A DNA stretch of 37,275 bases from Anaerolineae bacterium (GTDB lineage: Bacteria; Chloroflexota; Anaerolineae; DRVO01): positions 1 through 37,275 of the forward strand of contig JABLXR010000041.1 in the NCBI GenBank assembly GCA_013178015.1. The letters are read 5' to 3'. Of the stretch, positions 27,572-35,497 are shown piece after piece; the stretch's first letter is position 1, and every line of letters starts with the position of its first letter. Below the pieces are notes generated by a model. It was not told where the DNA came from and did not search any database. It saw only the letters and a program-made list of their open reading frames with translations. A program made the position numbers and the translations under genes.

Positions 27572-28090
27572 CTAGGGCGACGCCGAGGTCACGGGGTAAC
27601 CGGCCGCCTCCCAGGCGGCCAGCCCTCCCCGGAGGGCCTTGACGTCGCTATAGCCCCAATCTGCAAGCATCCGCGCCGCACGGGCGCTACTCTGCTCGGC
27701 AGGTCAAGTACAGATGGTGATGATCTCGGCATCGCGGGGAAGCTCACGATAGCGGTCCTCGAGCTCCGCCAAAGGGAGCGATATCGCCCCCGGGATATGC
27801 CCCCGCCGAAAGTCTTCCTCGCTGCGAACGTCTACCAAGAGAGCCTCCCCGGCGTCGTGGCGTGCCTTGGCTTCGTCCACCGATACTCGAAGCACCTCCG
27901 GGTAGGGGATGGAAGTGCCCCCCGATGTGGGCGCGGCGCCAGCTCGCGCTCCGGTGCCGGAGCTGCGGGCCAGCACTATGCCCACCACCAGCAGGACCAG
28001 CAGGCTCCCCACCGCCAGGCTCCAGGTTCCCCCCTTATCTCGTGCGCGGCGCGCCTTCGGGCGCGACCTCCTCGAACTCCGTCCGCTCAA
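27572..28090 (-). CDS. Membrane-anchored rhodanese with in-frame TGA (selenocysteine candidate or nonsense mutation)
   Basis: The first 128 codons give a basic N terminus, one membrane anchor (about residues 23-42) and the front half of a rhodanese domain (VDVRSEEDFRRGHIPGAISLP), ending in ITICT. A TGA at 27704-27706 follows. The same frame then continues PAEQSSARAARML and LRGGLAAWEAAGYPV, the normal rhodanese second half, to a TAG at 27572-27574. In families I know, this loop reads C-T-C-P-(A/N)-E, so TGA sits at a Cys position. With TGA read through, the protein has 172 residues and ends 17 nt before FTR1. A TTG start has GGAGA upstream. No Sec machinery is visible in the window. If TGA is a stop, the product lacks half the domain. 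Confidence 0.7.
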
Positions 28091-28149
28091 GCGCGTCTCC
28101 TTCTCGCTCCGTCAGTGGCCGTCGCTCACGCTGCCCTCGCAGGAGCGCG

Positions 28150-29007
28150 TCATCGTCTGGCAGCCCCTTCCGCTGCCAATACCTCGTTCATGCTGCCGGA
28201 GCGAAACCCCTGCAGATCCAGAGCGACGTACCGGTATCCCAGCTGCTTCAGCCCCTGGACCACCGAGTGCCGCTGCTCGATCAGCCGGCCGAAGTCGGCC
28301 GGCTCCACCTCCAGCCGAGCCACGTCCCCGTGGTGCCGCACGCGTACTTGGCGCAGCCCGATCTTGCGCCGCAGTAGATCCTCCGCCTGCTCCACCTGCC
28401 GCAGCCCCTCCCCAGTGATGGACGAATGATAGGGAAAGCGCGAAGCCAGACAGGCCATGGCCGGCTTGTCCCAAGTGGGAAGACCCAGATCGCGGGAGAG
28501 CATCCTTACCTCGATCTTCGTCAGACCGGCCTCGATCAGAGGCGCTCTCGCGCCCAGCTCTTGCGCTGCCCGCATCCCCGGCCGGTGGTCGCCCAGGTCG
28601 TCCACGGTGGCACCGTAGATTACCTGGGGCAGGCCTTCCTCCCTAGCTACCTGCCACAGCTCCTCGAAGAGGTGAGTCTTGCAGAAGAAGCAGCGGTCGG
28701 GAGGATTGCGCCGGAACCGCTCATCCGTCAGTTCATCGGTGAGGATGATGCGGTGCCGGGCCCCCAGCCTGGATGCCAGCTCCCGTGCCTCCTGAAGCTC
28801 ACTCGCGGGATAGGTCTCAGACTGGGCCGTGACCGCCAGCACCCCCTCCCGCCCCAGGGCCCGTAGGCTGGCTGCCAGGAGGTAAGTGCTGTCCACCCCT
28901 CCGGAGTAGGCTACCACCACTCCCCCGGTGGCCTGCAGGAGCGATAGCAGACGCTCCTGTTTGCCCTTGGCGGCACTGTCTGGAGCTCCACCGGCGCCGT
29001 CTGCCAT
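28150..29007 (-). CDS. larE: LarE-family ATP-dependent sulfur transferase, three-cysteine type
   Basis: A 285-residue PP-loop enzyme. YSGGVDST at residues 34-41 binds ATP. LarE adenylates a carboxylated nicotinate-derived substrate and adds sulfur during synthesis of the nickel-pincer cofactor of lactate racemase. Cysteines C106 and C109 (RCFFCK) and C186 (MACLASR) form the three-Cys set reported for cluster-dependent LarE proteins; single-Cys LarE instead gives up its own sulfur. LarB, LarC and LarA are not in the window, so the sulfur acceptor may be different. The ATG follows GGAGG. The gene starts 12 nt after cysK, in an operon with a rhodanese. Confidence 0.87.
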   Translation of the reverse strand: MADGAGGAPDSAAKGKQERLLSLLQATGGVVVAYSGGVDSTYLLAASLRALGREGVLAVTAQSETYPASELQEARELASRLGARHRIILTDELTDERFRRNPPDRCFFCKTHLFEELWQVAREEGLPQVIYGATVDDLGDHRPGMRAAQELGARAPLIEAGLTKIEVRMLSRDLGLPTWDKPAMACLASRFPYHSSITGEGLRQVEQAEDLLRRKIGLRQVRVRHHGDVARLEVEPADFGRLIEQRHSVVQGLKQLGYRYVALDLQGFRSGSMNEVLAAEGAARR

Positions 29008-29019
29008 GGAATGCCTCCG

Positions 29020-29952
<933 letters not shown>

Positions 29953-29974
29953 CTCGTGCCTCCAGAGCACTGTA

Positions 29975-30418
29975 TCAGATGCAGTACGTGGGAGCCGCAG
30001 CGGCTTGCCGGCGGCGATAGCGGTCGGCCAGGTCGGCGAGGGTTACTGACTCCAGTACCTCCATGGCGGCCCGATGCATTCTGGCCCAGACTTCCTGCGT
30101 GACGCAGGTCTCCCACCGGCTACACTCGGCAGGGGACGCGATGCAGGCCACGGGCGGGTCGGGCCCCTCCATCACCTCGTACACCTCTCTCACGGTGATG
30201 GTCGCCGGGTCGCGCGCAAGCAGGTAGCCACCCTGAGCCCCGCGGACGCTTTGGACCAGCCCGGCGATCCGGAGGCGGCTCATGAGAGCCTCAGCGTACT
30301 TCTCCGAAAGTTCCTGGCGGCGGGCGATCTCGGCCAGGCTGAGGGGCCCCTCGTCATGGTGCAAGGCCAGCTCCAGCATGGCTCTGGTGCCGTAGCGGGT
30401 CTTGGTGGTCAGGTTCAT
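29975..30418 (-). CDS. Rrf2-family transcription regulator with three-Cys cluster motif
   Basis: A 147-residue winged-helix repressor. The HTH is in [25 protein letters not shown], and the wing is [14 protein letters not shown]. Cysteines C92, C99 and C105 (spacing C-x7-C-x5-C) match the Fe-S ligand region of IscR/NsrR-type proteins. It probably senses cluster, iron, sulfur or redox status and controls its own operon. The promoter upstream has a TAGTAGTC/TGTAGTC motif next to the start site that could be its operator. It heads cysK, larE, the rhodanese and FTR1. CymR-like control by cysteine is an alternative, but CymR lacks this Cys trio. Confidence 0.92.
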   Translation of the reverse strand: MNLTTKTRYGTRAMLELALHHDEGPLSLAEIARRQELSEKYAEALMSRLRIAGLVQSVRGAQGGYLLARDPATITVREVYEVMEGPDPPVACIASPAECSRWETCVTQEVWARMHRAAMEVLESVTLADLADRYRRRQAAAAPTYCI

Positions 30419-30422
30419 ACCC

Positions 30423-30438
30423 TAGTAGTCCTGTAGTC
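30423..30438 (-). promoter_or_regulatory. Candidate Rrf2 operator (repeated GACTAC)
   Basis: TAGTAGTCCTGTAGTC reads on the minus strand as two GACTAC words 9 bp apart. It lies between the -10 box and the start codon of the Rrf2 gene, where a bound repressor would block transcription. It partly resembles known Rrf2/IscR half-sites. This is inference from position and repeats. Confidence 0.4.
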
Positions 30439-30447
30439 TTTGGTGGG

Positions 30448-30476
30448 ATGATACGGGAAGCGGGCGTCCTTGTCAA
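30448..30476 (-). promoter_or_regulatory. Sigma-70-type promoter of the Rrf2-cysK-larE operon
   Basis: On the minus strand a perfect -35 TTGACA (30471-30476), a 17-bp spacer and -10 TATCAT (30448-30453). The predicted start is about 20 bp before the ATG at 30418. It is the best promoter in the window. Confidence 0.75.
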
Positions 30477-30822
30477 GTGCGGGGGAAGCAGTCAATGGGA
30501 GGCGACAGCCACGGCCCGAGAACCCATTGAGGGCCGCCCAGGGCAGTGACTCGTTCGGCCCAGGAGCGGCGGGGCGATGCCCGAGGCCCGGCCCCGACGC
30601 ATGTGGAGTCGCGGCGGTCAGGGCCGAGACAGAGGCCGGCCCTGGGCCACCACCGGGATGGCTCCGATGGTACGCTCGAGCGCACCCATGCCATACGGGC
30701 ACAGGTCCAGGCCAGCCTGTCCTCACCATCGCGGTTGCGTCTGAGGCTTGGAAAGGTATCCTAGAGGGAGGGAGCACGGGCCGCGGGGCGGCCATGCGAG
30801 CCGGAGCGAGCCGAGGGAGGGA
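30477..30822. other. Intergenic region between divergent genes
   Basis: About 345 bp between the operon promoter and the LysM lipoprotein start. It is GC-rich. Short frames on both strands are Gly/Arg/Pro-rich with no recognisable product. It should hold the lipoprotein promoter, but I cannot place it with confidence. A purine-rich GAGGGAGGGA immediately precedes the ATG at 30823. Confidence 0.5.
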
Positions 30823-31278
30823 ATGAGGAGCACACTGGCCTGCGTGGCACTAGCATTGGCCCTGACGGCGTGCACCAGGGCCGGCCCTCCCCCTCCGGAC
30901 TTTCAGAGCACCCTGGAGGCCATCCGCATCGAGCTCACCGGGATGGCCTCCGCTGCGATGCCCATCCCGATAGCCACGCCTACCCCGGCCGTCCCCACCA
31001 GCACCGCGACGGACACGCCGGAACCCACCGCCACCGCGACGGACACCCCAGTGCCCACCGCCACCACTACGCCCACGCCTTCGCCTGAGCCCACAGCCAC
31101 CCCGGTGCTATACGTCGTGCAGCAGGGGGACTACCCGGGCCTGATCGCTTCCAGATTCGGGGTCTCGGTAGAGGAGCTGATGGAAGTCAACGGCATCACC
31201 AACCCCCGGGCTCTGGCCATAGGCCAGGTGCTGATCATCCCCGGCCCGCAGGTAACGGTTACGCCCGAGTCCCAGTAG
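30823..31278 (+). CDS. LysM-domain lipoprotein with Thr/Pro-rich linker
   Basis: A 151-residue exported lipoprotein. The signal sequence ends in the lipobox LTAC with Cys17 as lipid anchor. A linker of Pro, Thr and Ala from about 45 to 95 contains near-repeats of TATDTP(E/V)PTA. A single LysM domain (97-140; VVQQGDYPGLIASRFGVS, then ELMEVNGI and IGQVLIIPG) binds peptidoglycan or chitin-like glycans. The protein would tether to the membrane and reach the wall. ATG at 30823 was chosen because of the ribosome site and the signal peptide; the upstream frame is not coding-like. It converges on the second Rrf2 gene with an 18-bp gap. Confidence 0.87.
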   Translation: MRSTLACVALALALTACTRAGPPPPDFQSTLEAIRIELTGMASAAMPIPIATPTPAVPTSTATDTPEPTATATDTPVPTATTTPTPSPEPTATPVLYVVQQGDYPGLIASRFGVSVEELMEVNGITNPRALAIGQVLIIPGPQVTVTPESQ

Positions 31279-31296
31279 AGGTCGCGGCCACCAGTG

Positions 31297-31734
31297 TCAG
31301 GTCGCGTCCATCAGCCGCCTCTGTGCGCGGCAGAGGTCGTCCAGGGTCACTGCGCTGAGCTCGTTCATGAGGGACGAGGAAAGCTCGTCCCACACCGAGC
31401 GGGCTGAGCAGTTGTCAATGCGCGGGCAAGGGGCGCTCTCCTCAGCGAGGCAGGGCACGAGCGTGATCCTCTGCTCGCATACGCGCACAATGTCGGCGGC
31501 GCTGATCCGCGTCGGGTCGGAGGCCAGCCGATAGCCGCCGCCGATGCCGCGCACGCTGACCAGGAGGCCCGACTTGGCCAGATCCACAAGGACGTGGGAG
31601 AGGATGCCGTGAGGGATGTTCTGCTCCGCAGCCATTTCGTCGCGCGTCAGCTGCTCGCGCCCGTTCGCCTGGGCGATTGCCAGGGCTATCATGGCCTGTA
31701 TGGCATAGCAGGTCTTTCTGGTGAGCCGTAACAT
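31297..31734 (-). CDS. Second Rrf2-family regulator with three-Cys motif
   Basis: A 145-residue Rrf2 protein. The HTH is in LTRDEMAAEQNIPHGILSHVLVDLAKSG and the wing in VRGIGGGYRLASDP. Cysteines C95, C103 and C109 have the same C-x7-C-x5-C spacing as the first Rrf2 protein, with extra Cys at 9 and 86. Overall sequence differs clearly, so it is a distinct paralogue. An Fe-S or redox sensor is likely. The ATG has GGGGGAGGTG six bases upstream. No target operon is adjacent on its strand, so targets may be elsewhere or include the cysK operon. No promoter is obvious. Confidence 0.9.
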   Translation of the reverse strand: MLRLTRKTCYAIQAMIALAIAQANGREQLTRDEMAAEQNIPHGILSHVLVDLAKSGLLVSVRGIGGGYRLASDPTRISAADIVRVCEQRITLVPCLAEESAPCPRIDNCSARSVWDELSSSLMNELSAVTLDDLCRAQRRLMDAT

Positions 31735-32004
31735 TGCTTACACCTCCCCCGCCTGCTGGCTCAAGACCGACGACGACACTCTAGCGCAAGCCGCCCTCCT
31801 CATCAACTGACGCAGGCTGGTGCCTGGACTGGTAACAATTGCGCCGACGCTGCCCGACGCACAGGTTGTGTGCCTGCGCGTGGGGGCGCATCACCGGGGG
31901 CACCCGGGCCGGTGCCGGGCGCAACGTGACGGCCAGAGGGCGAGGCCGTATCATGGGCGCAATCACCGCTACCGCGGTCGCCGACGCCTATAGCGGAGGA
32001 AGCT

Positions 32005-32889
32005 GTGTCCGGCATCGCCGTGGTGACCGACAGCACTGCCAACGTGACACCTGAATGGGCTCGGGAGCACTCGGTCGAGGTAGTGCCGGTCTACATCTAC
32101 TTCGGCGAGCAGGCCTACCGGGACGGTGTCGACATGGATGCTGCCACTTTCTACAGGCGGCTGCGCTCGGCTACCTCTCTGCCCCGCACCTCGCAGCCCT
32201 CTACCGGCGACTTCCTGGCGACCTACCGCCGCCTGAGCGCGGACTTCGACCACATCATCTCCATCCACATATCGGCCGAGCTCAGCGGCACGGTGGCAAC
32301 GGCGAGGATGGCGGCGGAGCAGTTGCGGCAGGAGATGCCCGATGCAGCTCAGGTACATGTGGTGGACTCGAGGCTCACCTCGGGGGCGCAGGCACTGCTG
32401 GTGTCGGCGGCCAGCCGGGCCGTCTCCGCCGGCCGGCAGGCCACTGAGGTGGTGGAGCGGCTGAGCGATCTGATCCCCCGGATGCGGGTGGTGTTCATGC
32501 TGGCCACGATGGAGTACCTTCGGCGTGGCGGCCGAATCGGGGCAGCGGCCGCGGTGGCGGGAGCCATGCTTCAGATCAAGCCGCTGCTCCAGATCAAGGA
32601 CGGCGCCATCCACGTTCTGGAGAGGGTGCGCACGGCCGGCCGGGCGCGACGCCGCTTCTACGAGCTGATCGAGAGCTGGGGCGAGGGCCGGCCGGTGCGG
32701 GCCGCGGTGGCCCACGCCGATGCCCCCGACGAGGCGCAGGAGACGGCCGAGTTCATACGCCGTCGGCTCGACTGCAGGGAGCTGATGGTGGTGGAGTTCA
32801 GCCCTGTGGTGGGTGCTCACAGTGGGCCCGGGACCCTGGGAGCAGCTCTGTACGCGGATCCCGAGGACCTGGCAAGCCCACCCGGTTAG
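32005..32889 (+). CDS. DegV-family fatty-acid-binding protein
   Basis: A 294-residue protein with the two-domain DegV layout. VTDSTANVTPEW starts the first domain; TSQPSTGDFLATYRRL and SIHISAELSGTVATARMAAE form the lipid-binding cleft; VDSRLTSGAQALLV is typical. The C-terminal domain includes RRGGRIGAAAAVAGAMLQIKPLLQIKDG and VVGAHSGPGTLG. DegV/FakB proteins present fatty acids to the FakA kinase, which is not in the window. The start is GTG with GCGGAGGA five bases upstream. Its TAG interlocks with the TAA of a convergent small gene in the bases TTAG at 32886-32889. Confidence 0.9.
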   Translation: MSGIAVVTDSTANVTPEWAREHSVEVVPVYIYFGEQAYRDGVDMDAATFYRRLRSATSLPRTSQPSTGDFLATYRRLSADFDHIISIHISAELSGTVATARMAAEQLRQEMPDAAQVHVVDSRLTSGAQALLVSAASRAVSAGRQATEVVERLSDLIPRMRVVFMLATMEYLRRGGRIGAAAAVAGAMLQIKPLLQIKDGAIHVLERVRTAGRARRRFYELIESWGEGRPVRAAVAHADAPDEAQETAEFIRRRLDCRELMVVEFSPVVGAHSGPGTLGAALYADPEDLASPPG

Positions 32890-33098
32890 AACAGACCCCG
32901 CACTACCAGCATGAAGCCGAAGACGGCCAGGGGGATGCCCACGACGGCTCCCACGATGGTGGCTGACAGCAGCACCCCGAGGATCATCAGCAGCACCCCC
33001 AGGACGATGGCCAGCAGCCGCCCAGTGACCTGGATGATGCCGGCCACCAGGCGCCACAGGGCCACGAAGGGCCAGAGAAACCATGAAGTCCCTGACAT
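32886..33098 (-). CDS. Small two-segment membrane protein
   Basis: A 70-residue protein that I do not recognise. Trp-rich N terminus (SGTSWFLWPFVALWRLV) is followed by two hydrophobic hairpin segments, about 20-45 and 48-69, with Gly/Leu/Val/Ile. The ATG at 33098 has GGAGG five bases upstream, which supports translation. The same frame is open upstream to 33638 but reads as Arg/Gly/Pro-rich shadow with no ribosome site. It overlaps the DegV stop by four bases in convergent orientation. Its role may be in membrane stress or as a small regulatory protein, but nothing in the sequence shows this. Confidence 0.65.
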   Translation of the reverse strand: MSGTSWFLWPFVALWRLVAGIIQVTGRLLAIVLGVLLMILGVLLSATIVGAVVGIPLAVFGFMLVVRGLF

Positions 33099-33367
33099 CG
33101 CCACCTCCGCCAATCCAACGCTCTTCATCAGCAATCTACCATTGCCCTGGGCGAATGTGAAGGGCGGCCAGCAGGACCGCGATCGGACGCGGGCGGTCAG
33201 AGGCACCGACCGAGGGCCTGCTGCCAGCGTTGAGCCTGTGCCCATCGGGCCCGGCGCCCGTGCCCAACCGGGGCGAGCGGCAGGTGGTGCGGGTGGCAAA
33301 GCCGGGCGTCCCGATGGCCGCCGAGCGGCGGCTCCCACGGCGCTTGCGTCCCCCGATGCCGAGCACG

Positions 33368-34279
33368 CTAGCCAGCTGAGAACCGAGGCTCCCTCACCAC
33401 CACCGTCCCCCCGTGCCACTCGCTGGCGTTGGCGCCACCATAGCGGGCGTTGTCGCCGAAGCAGAAGTGACAGGTGCCCCGCACCGCCTCGTCCTCCATG
33501 ATGACCCCCGAAGGCCGAGCTCCCGCATTGCCCCCGATACCCACCTCGGCTAGGAGGCGGTTGGCCTCCGCCGCGGCAAAGTGGCGCTGCATCGCGTCCA
33601 CGTACATTCGGAACAGCCGGTCGGATTCGTCTGCGCACCGAAGGGCCACGATACGGCCCCCGTCAAGCCGCACCTCGATGGGCGCCGACACCAGGCCGTA
33701 GAACACGCTCAGATCGGCCACGATCCGGCCCTCGGCTGAGCCCTCCACCGGGGCGGTGAGCACCTCCGTATGACCGCAGATCATCCAATGCCGGGCACGG
33801 AAGGTCAGGTCGGTGCCGCCGGGGGCGGTGACGCGCACAGGCGCATCGGCCGGCAGCCTGTCCCTGAGGCTTTCGAGGTGGGCCCAATCCTCTCGCGGAT
33901 CCGAGCTGTACACGCGGAGGAAGCTCTCGGGGGCGATCACGGTGTCCACGAAGAGAGGCGAGGGACGAACGCTCAGGGAGGGCTGGCCATCGCGCATGAC
34001 GAAGAGCCGCGCCACTCCCTGTCGGCTCCACATGCCGGGGGACAGGAGCACGATGAGGCCGATGTTCCCGTCGTCGAAGGCGTCCAGCGCTGCATCCGGC
34101 AGGCTAGAAGCATCGTCGGGAACAGGGATGAGCTGGTGCTGGCAGTCCCGCGCCACCAACCCTTGCGCCATCGCTTGGGCCAGGGTCGCCTTCTCCTCGG
34201 GGTACACGATGGCGACCCGGCGACCCGGGGGAGCGCGCAGGTGGTAGTCGAGTATGTTGGCAACCACACGCTGCATCAT
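33368..34279 (-). CDS. M29-like (aminopeptidase T-like) protein, diverged
   Basis: A 303-residue protein resembling the aminopeptidase-T group in layout. The N-terminal alpha/beta domain has RVAIVYPEE, and the second half has the metal-site region AEVGIGGNAGARPSGVIMEDEAV then GTCHFCFGDNARYGGANASEWHGG. Likely metal residues are the Glu in EVGIG, the Glu in MEDE and the His positions. In M29-type sites the last His is followed two residues later by Asp; here it is H-G-G, so that ligand is missing. It may be a related non-peptidase. The start is one of two adjacent ATGs. It stands alone; a repeat follows on its 5' side. Confidence 0.6.
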   Translation of the reverse strand: MMQRVVANILDYHLRAPPGRRVAIVYPEEKATLAQAMAQGLVARDCQHQLIPVPDDASSLPDAALDAFDDGNIGLIVLLSPGMWSRQGVARLFVMRDGQPSLSVRPSPLFVDTVIAPESFLRVYSSDPREDWAHLESLRDRLPADAPVRVTAPGGTDLTFRARHWMICGHTEVLTAPVEGSAEGRIVADLSVFYGLVSAPIEVRLDGGRIVALRCADESDRLFRMYVDAMQRHFAAAEANRLLAEVGIGGNAGARPSGVIMEDEAVRGTCHFCFGDNARYGGANASEWHGGTVVVREPRFSAG

Positions 34280-34296
34280 GTCCTGGCTCGGGGGAT

Positions 34297-34474
34297 CTCA
34301 CCGCAGAGATCGCAGAGACCGCCGAGAAGAACAAGGAGAAAGCCAGAGAACAGGCACGAGCCATGAGGCGGGGCAGGCTGGCCCTGATGCATCTGGCGCA
34401 GCGCCACGCCCATCTGAAGAACGCTAGACCCTGCCCTTGCCCTTCTCTGCGCTCTCTGCGATCTCTGCGGTGAG
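34297..34474. repeat. Nonad-word inverted repeat element D2
   Basis: The left arm has CCGCAGAGA at 34301, TCGCAGAGA at 34310, CCGCCGAGA at 34319 and AGAACAAGG at 34328, all in 9-bp phase. The right arm has the complements of GCGCAGAGA, TCGCAGAGA and CCGCAGAGA at 34444-34470. The core is about 100 bp. The left arm, including AGAACAAGG, matches D1. It fills the gap between the M29-like start and a small membrane protein. Confidence 0.85.
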
Positions 34475-34485
34475 TCCCTCTGCCT

Positions 34486-34656
34486 CTACAAGCCCCTGAG
34501 GATGTTGCCCAGGGCTAGCAGGACGAAGCCGGCCGTGACCAGCCAGAAGGACGCCTCGGCCCCCAGACCCACGTCCACTAGCCGGGTGGCCACTCCCGCC
34601 AGTGCCAGCAGTAGAGATAGGTTCCACGTAACCCTTTTGGGCGGGCTTAGCTGCAT
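34486..34656 (-). CDS. Small membrane protein downstream of pspA
   Basis: A 56-residue protein with two hydrophobic segments (about 9-24 and 34-52; ASFWLVTAGFVLLALGNI). It starts MQLSPPKRV, a basic leader. I chose ATG at 34656 because GAGGAGG lies five bases upstream; the frame could extend to 34686 without a site. It is 70 nt downstream of pspA on the same strand, and its position suggests a partner in the membrane-stress unit. PspC/PspB homology is not evident. Its stop lies a few bases from the right arm of repeat D2. Confidence 0.6.
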   Translation of the reverse strand: MQLSPPKRVTWNLSLLLALAGVATRLVDVGLGAEASFWLVTAGFVLLALGNILRGL

Positions 34657-34726
34657 CGCTGCCTCCTCAGTATCGGTGACATCCACGGGTCAGTTGACAG
34701 CGACATATGTGTGCATCGCCGTCGAG

Positions 34727-35440
34727 CTAGCTCTCAGGAGCCTCCGCCGAGGGGAGCTGCGCCTTCCCGGCGGCTGCTTTGAGAGAGAGCAGCTCGGCCT
34801 CGATCTCCAGGTCGGTCTCGCCGCGCTCCAGCGCCTCCAGGCGCGACTCCGCCGAGGCAGCCAACATCTCGCCCCGGGCGGCCACCTGGGCCTCCTTCTC
34901 CCGGATGCGGCGCTCCATTCGCTCGATCTGGCTGCTGGGGTCGTAGACCGAAACGCTGCCCAGGGCCTGTTCGGTTGTGCGCTGGATGTGTTCCTGAGCC
35001 CGAGCGGCACGATACCGGGCCAGAAGGGAGTCCCGGTTGCTCCTGAGCTCGGCGTAGCGAGACTCGAGCAGGGCCAGCTCCGACTTGAGCTTGTTGATGA
35101 TCGGTTCTTGAGCTGCCAGCATGCGCTCCTGAGCCTGGGCGTTGGTCTCGTAGTCCCGCTTGCGGACCAGGCACTCGCGGGCTAGGGCGTCGTCCCCTTG
35201 AGCCACGGCCAGCTCGGCGTTACGCCGCCACTTCTCGGCCAGCTCCCGAGCCTGCTCCAGGTCCCGCTGCACCAGCTTCTGCTGCGCCACGGCTTCCACT
35301 ACCTGCTCGCGGGCCTCTCTGATGCCGTCGTACATGTCTCGTAGGATCTGGTCCAGCATAACCTCCGGGTTCTCGGCTCGGTCGAGGGCGTCATTGATGT
35401 TGGCGCGAATAAGAGTGGTGATACGGTTGAGAACTGACAT
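34727..35440 (-). CDS. pspA: PspA/IM30-family phage-shock membrane-maintenance protein
   Basis: A 237-residue almost entirely helical protein. The N-terminal amphipathic helix (MSVLNRITTLIRANINDALDRAENPEVMLDQ) binds membranes. Long coiled-coil helices follow (DMYDGIREAREQVVEAVAQQ, RDYETNAQAQERMLAAQEPI, SQIERMERRIREKEAQVAARGEM), as in PspA and Vipp1. Such proteins form ESCRT-III-like rods or rings that stabilise damaged membranes. The C terminus is acidic. It is flanked on the same strand by an upstream membrane protein (57 nt) and a downstream small membrane protein. PspF is absent, as expected outside Proteobacteria. ATG with GGGAGG upstream. Confidence 0.93.
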   Translation of the reverse strand: MSVLNRITTLIRANINDALDRAENPEVMLDQILRDMYDGIREAREQVVEAVAQQKLVQRDLEQARELAEKWRRNAELAVAQGDDALARECLVRKRDYETNAQAQERMLAAQEPIINKLKSELALLESRYAELRSNRDSLLARYRAARAQEHIQRTTEQALGSVSVYDPSSQIERMERRIREKEAQVAARGEMLAASAESRLEALERGETDLEIEAELLSLKAAAGKAQLPSAEAPES

Positions 35441-35497
35441 CCTTTCTGCCTCCCTAAGCTGCCCGGCAGGGGCGAGGTCACCGGGCGCGATTCTGAA

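Noticed and set aside
33099-33638. N-terminal extension of the small membrane gene at 32886-33098
   Set aside because: Arg/Gly-rich and overlapping the M29-like gene; GGAGG before the ATG at 33098 marks a better start.
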